Source: Massilia sp. R2A-15 (GTDB lineage: Bacteria; Pseudomonadota; Gammaproteobacteria; Burkholderiales; Burkholderiaceae_D). Taken from it: a stretch of DNA of 64,000 nt. The position numbers and the translations under genes were made by a program. Positions 47,793-57,322 of the stretch are shown piece by piece. The notes beneath the pieces are model-generated. The model had not been told where the DNA came from and did no database searches. It saw nothing but the letters and a program-made list of their open reading frames with translations. The stretch lies in NCBI RefSeq assembly GCF_030704305.1, contig NZ_CP131935.1, forward strand, positions 2,108,001 through 2,172,000, written 5' to 3'. Within the stretch, counting starts at the first letter, position 1, and each line of letters starts with the position of its first letter.

Positions 47793-49639
47793 CAGGCCTG
47801 GCTGGTGCCACGCACGTCGAATTCGACGTTCCAGCGTTCGCCGCCGCTGCGCGGAACTGCCGACAGCTCCAGGGTGCCCGCTTCAGTGACCCTGGCCTGC
47901 AATTTCACCTGGACGATTTCGCCGGCCTGCCTGCCTTCGGCCGGCAGCGTCGCCTCGATCTCATCGAGCTCCTGAAGTTCGTCCGGGCCCCAGAAGTCCA
48001 GGTGGGTGCCCATCTGGTCCTGGCGCCGCACGGACGAACCGAAGAAGCGGAAGTGCACCGGCTCGCCCACCACCAGGCCGAACTCCTGCTCCATAGGCAC
48101 CGCGTCGGCGCCCTCCTCCATGCCGAACGGCGCGACGCACAGCGCGGTGATCGGGGGCTCCATGCCAGGGATGGCCGGCATCGACGACTCCACCGCAACG
48201 TAATAGGAGCGCGCCGTGCCGCCGCGAATGCGCACGCCTTCGCCGCGCTTTACGTAGCCGTAATAGGCGGCGCCGCGCGCGACGGCGAGGTCGAAGTCGG
48301 CGCCTTCGAGCACGCGCGCAGGCGCGGCGTTGTCGGCCGCCAGCCAGGCGTTCAGCGTGGCCAGCGTGCGCTCGACCAGCAGCGACGATTTGAAGATGCC
48401 GCCGTTGAACAGCACCGCGGTCGGATGCAGGAAGGTCGCCGCCGGATCGACGGCGCCTTCGAAGCCTTCGAGCTCGCTGATCGCCGCGACCTGCCTGCCG
48501 AGGAAACCGGCCAGGTGGCGGGTGATGCCGGCATCCTGGGCGAACGGCAGGCCCAGTTGGGTCAGGCCGGCGCGGGTGCGCACCGCCGGACGTGCGCCCG
48601 AATCGACCTGCGGGAAGAAGCCTTCCAGGATCACGGAGGTGACCTCGTCGCGCGTGAGCTCGGTGCGGATCGAGCCGCCGATCAGCTTCGAGCCGCGGCT
48701 GGGTACGACCACCGGCACCGACGCGGCGCCCGCATCGGACAGCAGGGTTTCCTTGGCGGCGCGGCAGGCATAGGTCAGCGCGCGCATTTGCCATGCGTCG
48801 AGCTGGGTGCCGGCTCCCGCCAGCTTGCGCGCGACGACGTGCGCAAGCGTCAGGTCCATGTTGTCGCCGCCCAGCAGGATGTGGTCGCCCACCGCGACGC
48901 GGTGCAGTTCCAGGTTGCCGTCGCGCTCGACCACGGCGATCAGCGAGAAGTCGCTGGTGCCGCCGCCGACATCGACGACCAGGATGATGTCGCCCGGCTT
49001 GACCTGCTTGCGCCAGCGGCCCTGGCTGGCCTGGATCCAGTGGTACAGCGCCGATTGCGGCTCTTCCAGCAAGGTGAGCGAATCGTAGCCCGCTGCCCGC
49101 GCCGCCTCCGCGGTCAGCTCGCGCGCCGCGGGATCGAACGAAGCCGGGATGGTGACGGTGACGTCCTGCTCGCCGAAGGGCGCCTCGGGATGGGCGTTGT
49201 CCCACGCTTCGCGCAGGTGCGACAGGTAGCGGATCGATGCTTCCAGCGGCGAGACGCGCGCCACTTCAGGCGGCGCATCGTTGGGCAGGATCGCGGCGCG
49301 GCGGTCCACGCCGGGGTGGCACAGCCAGCTCTTGGCGCTGGATACGAGGCGGATCGGCGTGGTCGCGCCAAGCTGGCGCGCCAGTTGGCCGACCACGTGA
49401 TCCTGGCCGCCGAGCCACGGCAGGTTGAGATCGCCCGGCGCCATTTCAGCCGCGTGCGGAAGGTACAGGAACGACGGCAGCAGCGACTGGGCTTCGACGG
49501 CGCCCGGCGCGGTCAGCTGGGGAATCTCGAGAACGCCGTGGACCGTTTTCTCGCCGTCGCTCGCGGCCAGGTCGGTGAAGGCGAGCGCGCTGTGCGTGGT
49601 GCCCAGGTCGATGCCGATGGCATAGCGCGGCGCGCTCAC
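47792..49639 (-). CDS. Hsp70-like protein
   Basis: 615 residues. The ATPase motifs are IGIDLGTTHSALAF, VVDVGGGTSDFSLIAV, GGDNMDLTLAHVV and TIPASFDPAARELT. The C-terminal half has a substrate-domain-like beta region (EFGLVVGEPVHFRFFGSS, AGTLELSAVP) but lacks the helical lid and the acidic tail of DnaK. It starts with GTG overlapping the stop of the DUF2760 gene as GTGA. It is a divergent paralogue of the downstream 919-residue protein; the two may work as a heteromer or as a relay. Their conserved pairing with DUF2760 is known to me from other proteobacteria, but a function is not. Confidence 0.9.
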   Translation of the reverse strand: MSAPRYAIGIDLGTTHSALAFTDLAASDGEKTVHGVLEIPQLTAPGAVEAQSLLPSFLYLPHAAEMAPGDLNLPWLGGQDHVVGQLARQLGATTPIRLVSSAKSWLCHPGVDRRAAILPNDAPPEVARVSPLEASIRYLSHLREAWDNAHPEAPFGEQDVTVTIPASFDPAARELTAEAARAAGYDSLTLLEEPQSALYHWIQASQGRWRKQVKPGDIILVVDVGGGTSDFSLIAVVERDGNLELHRVAVGDHILLGGDNMDLTLAHVVARKLAGAGTQLDAWQMRALTYACRAAKETLLSDAGAASVPVVVPSRGSKLIGGSIRTELTRDEVTSVILEGFFPQVDSGARPAVRTRAGLTQLGLPFAQDAGITRHLAGFLGRQVAAISELEGFEGAVDPAATFLHPTAVLFNGGIFKSSLLVERTLATLNAWLAADNAAPARVLEGADFDLAVARGAAYYGYVKRGEGVRIRGGTARSYYVAVESSMPAIPGMEPPITALCVAPFGMEEGADAVPMEQEFGLVVGEPVHFRFFGSSVRRQDQMGTHLDFWGPDELQELDEIEATLPAEGRQAGEIVQVKLQARVTEAGTLELSAVPRSGGERWNVEFDVRGTSQA

Positions 49640-50202
49640 AGCTCCACCTCCGCCGGCGCCAAGATGGTCGCATCGTGGCTGGCGACCAGCTTGGGCAAGC
49701 GCACTTCGGTGGCGCGCCAGCCGCGGTGACTGAGGCTGCCGTTGAACGGCGCGGCGCCGACCACGTTGCCGGTCAGGCGGACGGCGGCGGCATCGAAGCC
49801 ATCGTTGAGGGTAATGCGGCTGCCTTCAGCCTCGCTGCGCACGCTGGCGATGGTGAAGTGCTCGGCGAGCACCTTGCGGCAGCCTTCGTGCACCACGCGC
49901 GCGGCCGCGCCGATTTCGGCGTCGGAAAAGCCGGACAGGTTCTCCTGAACGAAATCGATCAGGCGCGCGTCGCGCTGGAACAGGCTCAATAGCTGGAGGG
50001 CTGCGTCGGGCGACGCTTCCTTGATTTGCGGCGCGACGGGCTTCGGCGCCACGGCCGGTTTCGGCTGCACGGCCACCTGGTCGATCCGCTCGACGCGGCC
50101 GGCAAAGTCGGCGTCCGACAGTGTGCGGAAAAAATTGGCGAAGGCGAGAGAAATGCGCCGGCCCAGCGACGGAGGCGTAGTGGTGGAATTCGAAGTGGAC
50201 AT
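49636..50202 (-). CDS. DUF2760 protein
   Basis: 188 residues, first gene of the Hsp70 operon, with an AGGA ribosome binding site before ATG 50202. A Ser/Thr-rich start leads to RRISLAFANFFRTLSDADFA, then a Pro/Ala linker (about 48-60). A conserved domain has ALQLLSLFQRDARLIDFVQE, YxxAQIGAA-like GFSDAEIGAAARVVHEGCRK, VRLTGNVVGAAPFNGSLSHR and a final RLPKLVASHDATILAPAEVEL. This matches DUF2760, which is typically found beside Hsp70 genes. It is likely a cofactor, adaptor or client of the two chaperones. No signal peptide is seen. Confidence 0.85.
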   Translation of the reverse strand: MSTSNSTTTPPSLGRRISLAFANFFRTLSDADFAGRVERIDQVAVQPKPAVAPKPVAPQIKEASPDAALQLLSLFQRDARLIDFVQENLSGFSDAEIGAAARVVHEGCRKVLAEHFTIASVRSEAEGSRITLNDGFDAAAVRLTGNVVGAAPFNGSLSHRGWRATEVRLPKLVASHDATILAPAEVEL

Positions 50203-50405
50203 CTGGTGTTCCTGGTTCTGGATATTTTTTTGGCGGATGGCGGTGCGATTCGCGCGGCAGCATCGGGGAGATCGAACGAAATGTCAATGCGCGCGCCGAT
50301 CGGCCGCTCGGAGAACCGCGGAAGTTGTGATTTTAACCTGACGGCGCATTCTCGGCATTGAAGCGTACCGGCCCTGCTATTCGTCCAAAGGCCGGTGTGC
50401 GCCCG

Positions 50406-52472
50406 TCAGTCCAGAAAGCGCAGGAATGCGCCGATGTCGATTGGCCTGGAAAACAGGAATCCCTGATACGCGTCGCACCCGAGCGCGGCCAGAAAGGCGC
50501 GCTGCTGTTCGGTTTCCACGCCCTCGGCAACCACCGTCAATCCGAGGCTATGGCCCATCGCGATAATCGCATGCACGAGCGCCGCGTCCTTGGTATCGTT
50601 GGGAATACGGTTGATGAAGGAACGGTCGATCTTCAGCTGCTCGAACGGCAGGAAGCGCAGGTAGGACAGCGAGGAATAGCCGGTGCCGAAGTCGTCGAGC
50701 GAAAAGCGTATTCCATGCTCCTTCAACACCTCTATCTTGCCGACGGCATCATCCATATCGTTGACCAGGGCGCTTTCGGTCAACTCAAGTTTCAGCAGCC
50801 CGGGATTGGCGCCGCTGTCATGAATCGCCTGCAATACGCCGGCCACAAAGTCACGGTGGCGGAACTGATAGGCACTGACGTTCACCGCCAGGCTCAGTTG
50901 CGCCGTCTTCGCGTCGGTCGCCCACGCTTTGAGGCGCGCGCACGCTTCGCGCATCACCCACTGGCCGAGCGCATGAATCAGGCCGGTTTCCTCTGCCAGC
51001 GGAATGAACACCGAGGGCGGCACCTGCTGGTGCGCCGGATGCGACCACCGCACCAGCGCTTCCGCGCCGATGACGCGCTGGTCCGCTCCCAGCTGCGGCT
51101 GGTAATGCAAGGTGAAGAGCATATTTTTGATACTGTACCGAAGCGCCATCTCCAGCGAGGTTTTGGCGGCAATCGTCGTTTGCATCTCCGGATCGTAAAA
51201 ACGGATCGCATTGCGCCCCGCCGCTTTCGCCCGATACATCGCCAGGTCCGCCCGCTTGAGCAGCTCGTCGATGCCGCCGCACTCACTGTCGAGCAGCGTG
51301 ACGCCAATGCTCGCCGTACCCGTGTGGTGGTAGTCGCCCAGATCGCAAGGCTCGGTCACGGCCGCCAGCACCTTTTCGCTGATCAGCTCGGCCTGGGTCG
51401 CCGCCGCGGCGGCGTCGCGGCTCAGGTCTTCGAGCAGGACCACGAATTCATCGCCGCCCAGCCGCGCAACCGTATCGATTTCCCGAACACATGTTGCCAG
51501 GCGCCGGGCCAGCTCCTGAAGCAGCAGATCGCCTTTATGGTGACCCTGGGTGTCGTTGAGCGCCTTGAAATTGTCGAGGTCAATGAAAATGACCGCGCCT
51601 ATGCAATGGGCGCGCCTGGCGACGAGCATCGCGTGCTGCAAGCGGTCCCGCAGCAGTTGCCGGTTCGGCAGCCCCGTCAGCTGGTCGTAGAAGGCCAGGC
51701 GCTGGATTTCGGCTTCCGCCGTCTTGCGGCTCGAAATATCCCGGAAGTGAACCGAGACGACGTCCGCTGACGGATAGATTCTCACCTCGAACCAGTTATC
51801 GAAGATTTCCGAAAGCGTCTCGAATTCGACCGCGCGCTGTTGCGTCACTGCCAGCTGGCATTCCTGGTACATCACGGAATCGACCAGCTCAGGGAATTCG
51901 TCCCAGATCACCTTGCCCAGCAGCGCGGATCTTTCCCGCTTCATGAGCTTCTCGGCCATCCGGTTGAGGTAAATGACGTGCCAGGTCCGGTCCATCATCA
52001 GGAAGCCATCGGACATGCCTTCGATGGTGGTGTCGAGCCGGGCGGCGAGCAGATTGGCCCTTTCATCGGCGATCTTGCGCTCGTGAATATCGGTTGCGAT
52101 GCCGTACCATTTCTTGATGTTCCCGTGCTCGTCCCTGACCGGCTTGGCCGTCACTCCCTGCCAGCGGTATTCGTTGGTGCCGATGTCGATGACGCGGAAC
52201 TCGACCGAATAGACGTTGCCGGTGGCAATCGCTTCGCTCCATGACGCGATGGTGCGCTCGACGTCGTCGGGATGCAGCGCGTTCAGCCAGCTCTGGCTCG
52301 GGACGTCCAGCGTCACCCCGGTGTAATCCGTATACACCTTGTTCAAATAATCGACAGTGCCGTCCGGTTCCGCGGTCCACAAGATGTGGGGCATCGAATC
52401 CGCAAATTCGCGGAAGTGCTGATCCACCAGCGGAGGATCCAGGTTCGCGTTAATGAGGTCGGGCTGCTTCAT
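50406..52472 (-). CDS. PAS-PAS-GGDEF-EAL cyclic-di-GMP enzyme
   Basis: 688 residues from ATG 52472; a TTG three codons earlier is possible. A PAS_3-like domain (about 15-130; HILWTAEPDGTVDYLNKVYT, then YRWQGVTAKPVRDEHG) and a second PAS (about 140-255) precede GGDEF (about 265-430) and EAL (about 440-680). RLGGDEFVVLLEDLS, EALVRW and DDFGTGYSSLSYLRFLP are intact, and REID five residues before GGDEF is a canonical inhibitory RxxD site. No membrane helices. It is monocistronic, about 200 bases downstream of the start of the DUF2760 gene on the same strand. Confidence 0.92.
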   Translation of the reverse strand: MKQPDLINANLDPPLVDQHFREFADSMPHILWTAEPDGTVDYLNKVYTDYTGVTLDVPSQSWLNALHPDDVERTIASWSEAIATGNVYSVEFRVIDIGTNEYRWQGVTAKPVRDEHGNIKKWYGIATDIHERKIADERANLLAARLDTTIEGMSDGFLMMDRTWHVIYLNRMAEKLMKRERSALLGKVIWDEFPELVDSVMYQECQLAVTQQRAVEFETLSEIFDNWFEVRIYPSADVVSVHFRDISSRKTAEAEIQRLAFYDQLTGLPNRQLLRDRLQHAMLVARRAHCIGAVIFIDLDNFKALNDTQGHHKGDLLLQELARRLATCVREIDTVARLGGDEFVVLLEDLSRDAAAAATQAELISEKVLAAVTEPCDLGDYHHTGTASIGVTLLDSECGGIDELLKRADLAMYRAKAAGRNAIRFYDPEMQTTIAAKTSLEMALRYSIKNMLFTLHYQPQLGADQRVIGAEALVRWSHPAHQQVPPSVFIPLAEETGLIHALGQWVMREACARLKAWATDAKTAQLSLAVNVSAYQFRHRDFVAGVLQAIHDSGANPGLLKLELTESALVNDMDDAVGKIEVLKEHGIRFSLDDFGTGYSSLSYLRFLPFEQLKIDRSFINRIPNDTKDAALVHAIIAMGHSLGLTVVAEGVETEQQRAFLAALGCDAYQGFLFSRPIDIGAFLRFLD

Positions 52473-52658
52473 ATAAGCCAAGCATTCCAGAGATAAATTG
52501 GAACCGCCATCACCGGGCCGTACTGTGCGCCAGAAAGACGATGAATGCGCACACCCTCTCTATCATAAGGCGATTTCCCACCCTGCCGACGCCGACGAGT
52601 CTTGCCGTGCGGAACGGCATTGAGTGTGGGACAAAAAATCGCAGGCTGCGATGCCGCC

Positions 52659-54446
52659 CTAAGGCATGTCCTTCGCCTCGAACACCACTTTGCCGCCGAC
52701 GACAGTCTGCAAGACTTTGATGTTGGCGATGTCCTCGTCCGGTATCGTGAAGAAATTGCGGTCCAGCACGATCAGATCGGCGAGTTTGCCGAGCTGCAGG
52801 GAACCGGTGGTCGTTTCCTGGCGCAGCGTGTAGGCCGCGTTCAACGTTATGGCGCGCAGCACGGCGGCGCGCGGCATGCCATGCTGCGAAGTCAGGCGGC
52901 CGGCGTACTCCTTGCCCGCATCGGGCGCGGCGGTCCGGGTGACCCCGACCTTGAGCGCGAACCAGACGTCCAGCGGATCGACCGGCCAATCGCTGCCGTA
53001 GGCGACCCGGGCGCCGGCGTCGTGCAGCACCGCCTGCGGCTCGACGGTGGCATAGCGCGCGGGGCCCAGGTAGTTCTTCAGCGCACCCACGGTGTCCGGC
53101 GCCGGCTTGCCCCACTGGAAGGAAAGCACCGGGGTCACGTTCAGCCGGGCGAAGCGCGGATAGTCGGCCGGGGCGACGATTTCATCATGCGCGATCGACG
53201 GCCGCGATTCGTGGCCGTACGGCGAAGCACGCAGCGCTTCGATCGCGTCGAGCGAATCGCGCACCGCGCGGTCGCCGTCGGCGTGGATGTGGGGATCGAT
53301 ATGCGCCCTGGCCAATTCGGCCAGCGTGGCCATGAGCGCGGCAGCGGAGAAATAGCTCGCCGGCCCCTTGCTTTGCCCGGGCTGCCAGTTGGGCGCGGCG
53401 TCGGTGCCCTTGTTGACCAGGTACGGCTCCAGCATGGCGCCGGTAAAGGCAGGCGCGGCGATCACGCCATCCATGAAGAGCTTGGCATGGCGCACCTGCA
53501 TCGATGGCGCCACCTTCGTTGGCCCTTGGTCGAACTGTTTTTGCTTTTTCAGCAGGGCGGCGACGGCGCTTTGCGGCGTTGCGCCCTTGTCCAGGTCGAT
53601 CAGCACCGCGAAATGCGCGCGCGCGGTCAGCCTGGCCTGGCGGTGCAGCGTCGCGAAAGCGGTCATCGTCTCGGGGTCGGTCCAGGCGTCGAGGAAGCTG
53701 GTGATGCCCTGCCGGCGCATCGCGTCCAGCGCAGCGGCGGAGGCGGCGAGGTTTTCCGCCACCGTCAGCGGCGGCAGCAGGTTCATCGCCATGTCCTGCG
53801 CGGCATCTTCCAGCAGCCCGGTGGCCTGCCCGCTGGAGTCGCGGACGATCTTTCCGCCTGCGGGGTCGGGCGTGTCCCGCTTGATGCCAGCCAGCGCGAT
53901 CGCCCGCGAATTGAGCTGCGCGGAATGCCCAAACGACGAGCGCACGATCACCGGGCGGGAAGTCTTTAGGGCGTCCAGCGTGGCGGCAGTCGTTTCCACG
54001 CCTTCCGGCTGCATCCCCTGCTGGAACCAGTTGACCACGACAAGCCAGCGGTCGGGGTCCTTCTTTTCATCCTGGTCCAGGCAAGCCTGGATGCGCGCCT
54101 GAAACTGCGGCACGGTCAGCGACTCGTAATTCAGGCTGCAGTTCAGCAGGCGGCTGCCGCCCGATTGCGGATGCATGTGGGCGTCGATCAGACCGGGCAT
54201 CAGCATGCGGCCGTGCAGGTCGATGACCCTGGTGGACTTGCCGATCAGCGGCTTGGCGCCGGCATTGTCGCCGACGTAGACGATGCGGCCGGCGCGTACC
54301 GCGAGCGCCTGCTGCACGCTGTCCTTGTCATCGACGGTGTAGACATAGCCGTTTCGGTAGACCATGTCGGCCGGCGACGCCGCGGCATGAGTCCCTCCAG
54401 GCGTCGCGATTGCGATCAAGAAAACTGCCAGGCAAGCTCTAATCAT
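52659..54446 (-). CDS. Secreted metal-dependent amidohydrolase (YtcJ-like)
   Basis: 595 residues from ATG 54446, set by GGGAG seven bases upstream. A signal peptide (about 1-21, ending THAAA) leads to MVYRNGYVYTVDDKDSVQQA, the small beta domain of amidohydrolase_3 proteins. MLMPGLIDAHMHPQSGG carries the HxH metal ligands, HAKLFMDGVIA the bridging-ligand region, HIHADGDRAV and SIAHDEIV further His ligands, and YGSDWPVDPLDVWFALKVGV the catalytic Asp. It hydrolyses an amide or imide bond in an unknown substrate, in the periplasm. It is flanked by unrelated genes. Confidence 0.92.
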   Translation of the reverse strand: MIRACLAVFLIAIATPGGTHAAASPADMVYRNGYVYTVDDKDSVQQALAVRAGRIVYVGDNAGAKPLIGKSTRVIDLHGRMLMPGLIDAHMHPQSGGSRLLNCSLNYESLTVPQFQARIQACLDQDEKKDPDRWLVVVNWFQQGMQPEGVETTAATLDALKTSRPVIVRSSFGHSAQLNSRAIALAGIKRDTPDPAGGKIVRDSSGQATGLLEDAAQDMAMNLLPPLTVAENLAASAAALDAMRRQGITSFLDAWTDPETMTAFATLHRQARLTARAHFAVLIDLDKGATPQSAVAALLKKQKQFDQGPTKVAPSMQVRHAKLFMDGVIAAPAFTGAMLEPYLVNKGTDAAPNWQPGQSKGPASYFSAAALMATLAELARAHIDPHIHADGDRAVRDSLDAIEALRASPYGHESRPSIAHDEIVAPADYPRFARLNVTPVLSFQWGKPAPDTVGALKNYLGPARYATVEPQAVLHDAGARVAYGSDWPVDPLDVWFALKVGVTRTAAPDAGKEYAGRLTSQHGMPRAAVLRAITLNAAYTLRQETTTGSLQLGKLADLIVLDRNFFTIPDEDIANIKVLQTVVGGKVVFEAKDMP

Positions 54447-54694
54447 CCTACGACTCCCAAAGTTGAGAAGCACTCCGCTCACAGGCATATGGCATCTGCT
54501 CGTCAGGAGATTGTCGATGCAAAACTAGGTACATACGAAAAATTTACTACCAAACAATCTTAACCTAGCGCACGCGGTCGCCGTTTGTTGGCGCAAGTCA
54601 AGCTTGTAAGGAGTTGCCTAGCTAAAATCGTTTCCTGAAGGCTTTAAATGCGCGGCCGACGCACTGCGCCTCGGCGAACACTGGGAGGAACGGC

Positions 54695-56206
54695 ATGGAT
54701 ACGACGCTCGACGCAGCGGCAACTTGCTCTGGCCGCCACCGTTGCGCAGCGGCTGCCGTACGGGGATCGCGTGGGTATCGGCCGGCGAGACGGCAGCGAG
54801 GCGCGTTTTCCCTCATGTTCATTCCCCTGTTGTTTGTACTGCTTGGCTTTTGCGCGCTGGCGATCGACCTGGGGATGATATACAACCGCAAAGCCGAGCT
54901 CAACGGCATAGCCAAGTCAGTGGCATTGGCTGCGGCGCGCGAGTTGAACGGTACCCAGGCGGGAGTGACTGCAGCCTTGACGAAAGCGGATGCCGCCGCA
55001 CGCCGCCTGACCTACCAATACGGCAGCCCCATGATCTGGAACGAGGCGGCGATCACCTTTGGCACGTCGCCCTCCCCCACGGGAGACTGGATCGACGCAA
55101 CTACCGCGAAATCGACGCCGGCCGGCCGGTATTATGCGAAAGTTGACACATCCGCCCTGGACCCAGCCGTTGGAACGGTCGACACTTTTTTCATTCAAAT
55201 TCTTTCAGACTATACGGCCACCAGCGCGATCAGCGATCGTGCGGTCGCTGGCCGCGGGTCTGTCAACGTCACCCCTCTTGCGATCTGCGCAATGTCGCCC
55301 GTCCCCCGTGGCGCTCGTACCAATCCGGGCCCCCCGATTACCGTGGAACTGGTTGAATTCGGCTTTCGGCGCGGCGTCAATTACGACTTGATGCAGTTGA
55401 ACCCAAACGCCACCACCCCGGCAAATTTCGTCGTCGACCCGGTCTTTCCGCCGGGTGCGACGGGAGCGTCAACCCATACTTCCGCGGCGGCGGTCGGCCC
55501 CTTCGTGTGCACCGGGACGATGTGGATGCCGCGAGTGACCGGCGGCTCGATTCGCGTTTCGGGGCCGTTTCCGCTCAGCGACCTATACCGGCAGCTCAAT
55601 TCGCGTTTCGATCAATACGAAAATAACCTCTGCAAGGCGAATGGCTCGCCGCCGGACTTCAACGTCAAGATATACGAGGCCGCGACCGCTGTTTCCTGGA
55701 TGAGCCCGGCTCCGACTGCGCAGGTTGCAGACCCCAGCACCACGGGCGCCAGGTTACAAACCGTACTGGACCTTCCCGCGCCCCCGGGCGGCGCCAAATT
55801 TGGACCACTGTGGTCATACGCCCGCGCGGCAAAATATGCGGCCACGGAACCGCCGGCCGGCGACGCCACTTTCCTGGTCAGCGACTGGACTAGCCTGTAT
55901 GGCGCCAGCCCCACCGCATCGGGCTATCCCACTGGTGCTACAAATACGCCGTACCTGATGACGAGCGGCTCGAACTACGGTGTCCCGGGTGCGACCCACC
56001 TGGCGATTTCGAAAGAGAACCGTCGAGTGTTAAACGTGCCCCTGTTGTCGTGTCCCATCGCGACTGGCGATGGGGTATCGGCCGATGTGCTCGCGGTCGG
56101 TAAATTTTTCATGACCATTCCTGCAACCGCGACCAGCGTGTACGCCGAATTCGGCGGCATCATTCCGGAAAAATCCCTTTCCGGGCCAGTGGAGCTCTAT
56201 CCATGA
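54695..56206 (+). CDS. TadG-like pilus-associated protein
   Basis: 503 residues. ATG follows GGGAGGAACGGC. After a basic leader (about 1-35) a single hydrophobic helix, GAFSLMFIPLLFVLLGFCALAIDLG, matches the N-terminal TadG/TadE anchor and is followed by MIYNRKAELNGIAKSVALAA. The rest (about 70-503) is a large, Pro/Thr/Ser-rich extracytoplasmic domain with several Cys residues (CAMSP, CTGTM, LCKANG, LSCPIA). In Tad systems such proteins sit in the envelope and help build Flp pili. The stop overlaps the next ATG. No Tad ATPase, secretin or Flp pilin is in the window. Confidence 0.85.
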   Translation: MDTTLDAAATCSGRHRCAAAAVRGSRGYRPARRQRGAFSLMFIPLLFVLLGFCALAIDLGMIYNRKAELNGIAKSVALAAARELNGTQAGVTAALTKADAAARRLTYQYGSPMIWNEAAITFGTSPSPTGDWIDATTAKSTPAGRYYAKVDTSALDPAVGTVDTFFIQILSDYTATSAISDRAVAGRGSVNVTPLAICAMSPVPRGARTNPGPPITVELVEFGFRRGVNYDLMQLNPNATTPANFVVDPVFPPGATGASTHTSAAAVGPFVCTGTMWMPRVTGGSIRVSGPFPLSDLYRQLNSRFDQYENNLCKANGSPPDFNVKIYEAATAVSWMSPAPTAQVADPSTTGARLQTVLDLPAPPGGAKFGPLWSYARAAKYAATEPPAGDATFLVSDWTSLYGASPTASGYPTGATNTPYLMTSGSNYGVPGATHLAISKENRRVLNVPLLSCPIATGDGVSADVLAVGKFFMTIPATATSVYAEFGGIIPEKSLSGPVELYP

Positions 56207-56679
56207 TCATTTCCCCACGTCGCGCGTCACGTCACCGGCGCCAGCAAGGTGTTGCGGCGGTAGAACTCGCATTTCTGCTACCGATCCTCCTTATCTTTTT
56301 CACGGTGCCGCTGTTTTTCTCGGTGTATTTTTGGCACTACACTGCGGCTCAAAAAGCTGCTCAACACGCTGCGCGTTACCTGTCCACGATTTCGGCGCAG
56401 GAAATGAGATCGGCAACGCTGGCAACTGCGGCAGGCGCAACTGCCTCGACGATCGCGCAAACGGTCACCTCGGAGTTGCACATGGGCGCTGCGCCTGCAA
56501 CAGTGGAAGTTTATTGTGGCAGAGTCCGCTGTACGGGCGTCGGGAGCCGGCCCTTGCCCGACACAGTTTTCGTGAGCGTACGCCTGGACATGTTCGATCA
56601 ATTCTTCGGCGCAGTCGAAACCGGGCGGTACGGGTGGCCAGTGACCGCAGAAGTCGAGATGAGCTATGTGGGAAATTAA
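56203..56679 (+). CDS. TadE-like minor pseudopilin
   Basis: 158 residues. QQGVAAVELAFLLPILLIFF is the TadE signature: a short basic leader, a processing site like a prepilin's with Glu at the fifth position of the mature helix, and a hydrophobic helix. The remaining 110 residues are extracytoplasmic, with a Cys pair CGRVRC. ATG overlaps the stop of the TadG-like gene, and the 3' end overlaps the next gene by 14 bases. It probably assembles with the two neighbours. Confidence 0.88.
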   Translation: MIISPRRASRHRRQQGVAAVELAFLLPILLIFFTVPLFFSVYFWHYTAAQKAAQHAARYLSTISAQEMRSATLATAAGATASTIAQTVTSELHMGAAPATVEVYCGRVRCTGVGSRPLPDTVFVSVRLDMFDQFFGAVETGRYGWPVTAEVEMSYVGN

Positions 56680-57280
56680 TCGCCCATCGCGCCTGCGCGC
56701 GCCTCGCCGCACCGCACAGACAGGCGTTTTTGCCGTCGAGTTCTCGCTTTTGCTCGTGGTCTTCTTCGTGTTTGTCTTTGGCGTAATCGAAGTGGCCCGG
56801 ATGATGTACATCTACAACACGCTGCAGGAAGTGACGCGCCGTGCCGCGAATGCAGCAGCATCTGCCGACTTCAGCAGCAACAGCGCGCTGAGCACGATCA
56901 AGCAGAACGCCGTGTTCCGAGACTCGCCAGGAGAGCTGCTGTTGGCCTCGCCGGTTTCCGATCAAAGCGTACGCATTGATTACCTCGCATTGAATCGGGC
57001 GCCCGATGGCAGCACAAGCATCGTCGAGATTGCGAAAAATGCATTACCCTCCTGCAACGCGCAAAATCGCCAAACCTGCATGGCTGATCCAAACGCGCTC
57101 AATTGCGTGCGCTTCGTGCGTGCGCGCGTATGTGACCCCAGTAACTCCACAAGCTGCGATGCAGTGGGCTTCCAGCCGCTTTCACTATTTGTTGACCTTG
57201 CAGTCAAGCTGCCGACAGCGCCAACCATTGTCCCGGCCGAGTCCTTGGGATTTTTGCCCGGCGCTGCGGCTTGTCTCTGA
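56666..57280 (+). CDS. TadE/TadF-like minor pseudopilin
   Basis: 204 residues. TGVFAVEFSLLLVVFFVFVF is a second prepilin-like helix with the mature Glu, followed by GVIEVARMMYIYNTLQEVTR, where a polar helix continues. The C-terminal domain has four to five Cys residues (SCNAQNRQTC, NCVRFVRARVCD, SCDAVG), suggesting disulfides outside the cytoplasm. It is the third gene of the orphan Tad set; the YcaO gene converges 42 bases further on. Confidence 0.85.
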   Translation: MWEINRPSRLRAPRRTAQTGVFAVEFSLLLVVFFVFVFGVIEVARMMYIYNTLQEVTRRAANAAASADFSSNSALSTIKQNAVFRDSPGELLLASPVSDQSVRIDYLALNRAPDGSTSIVEIAKNALPSCNAQNRQTCMADPNALNCVRFVRARVCDPSNSTSCDAVGFQPLSLFVDLAVKLPTAPTIVPAESLGFLPGAAACL

Positions 57281-57322
57281 AACGGCTGTCAACCCTGCGC
57301 GCCTGTCCGCACGCCCTACGTG

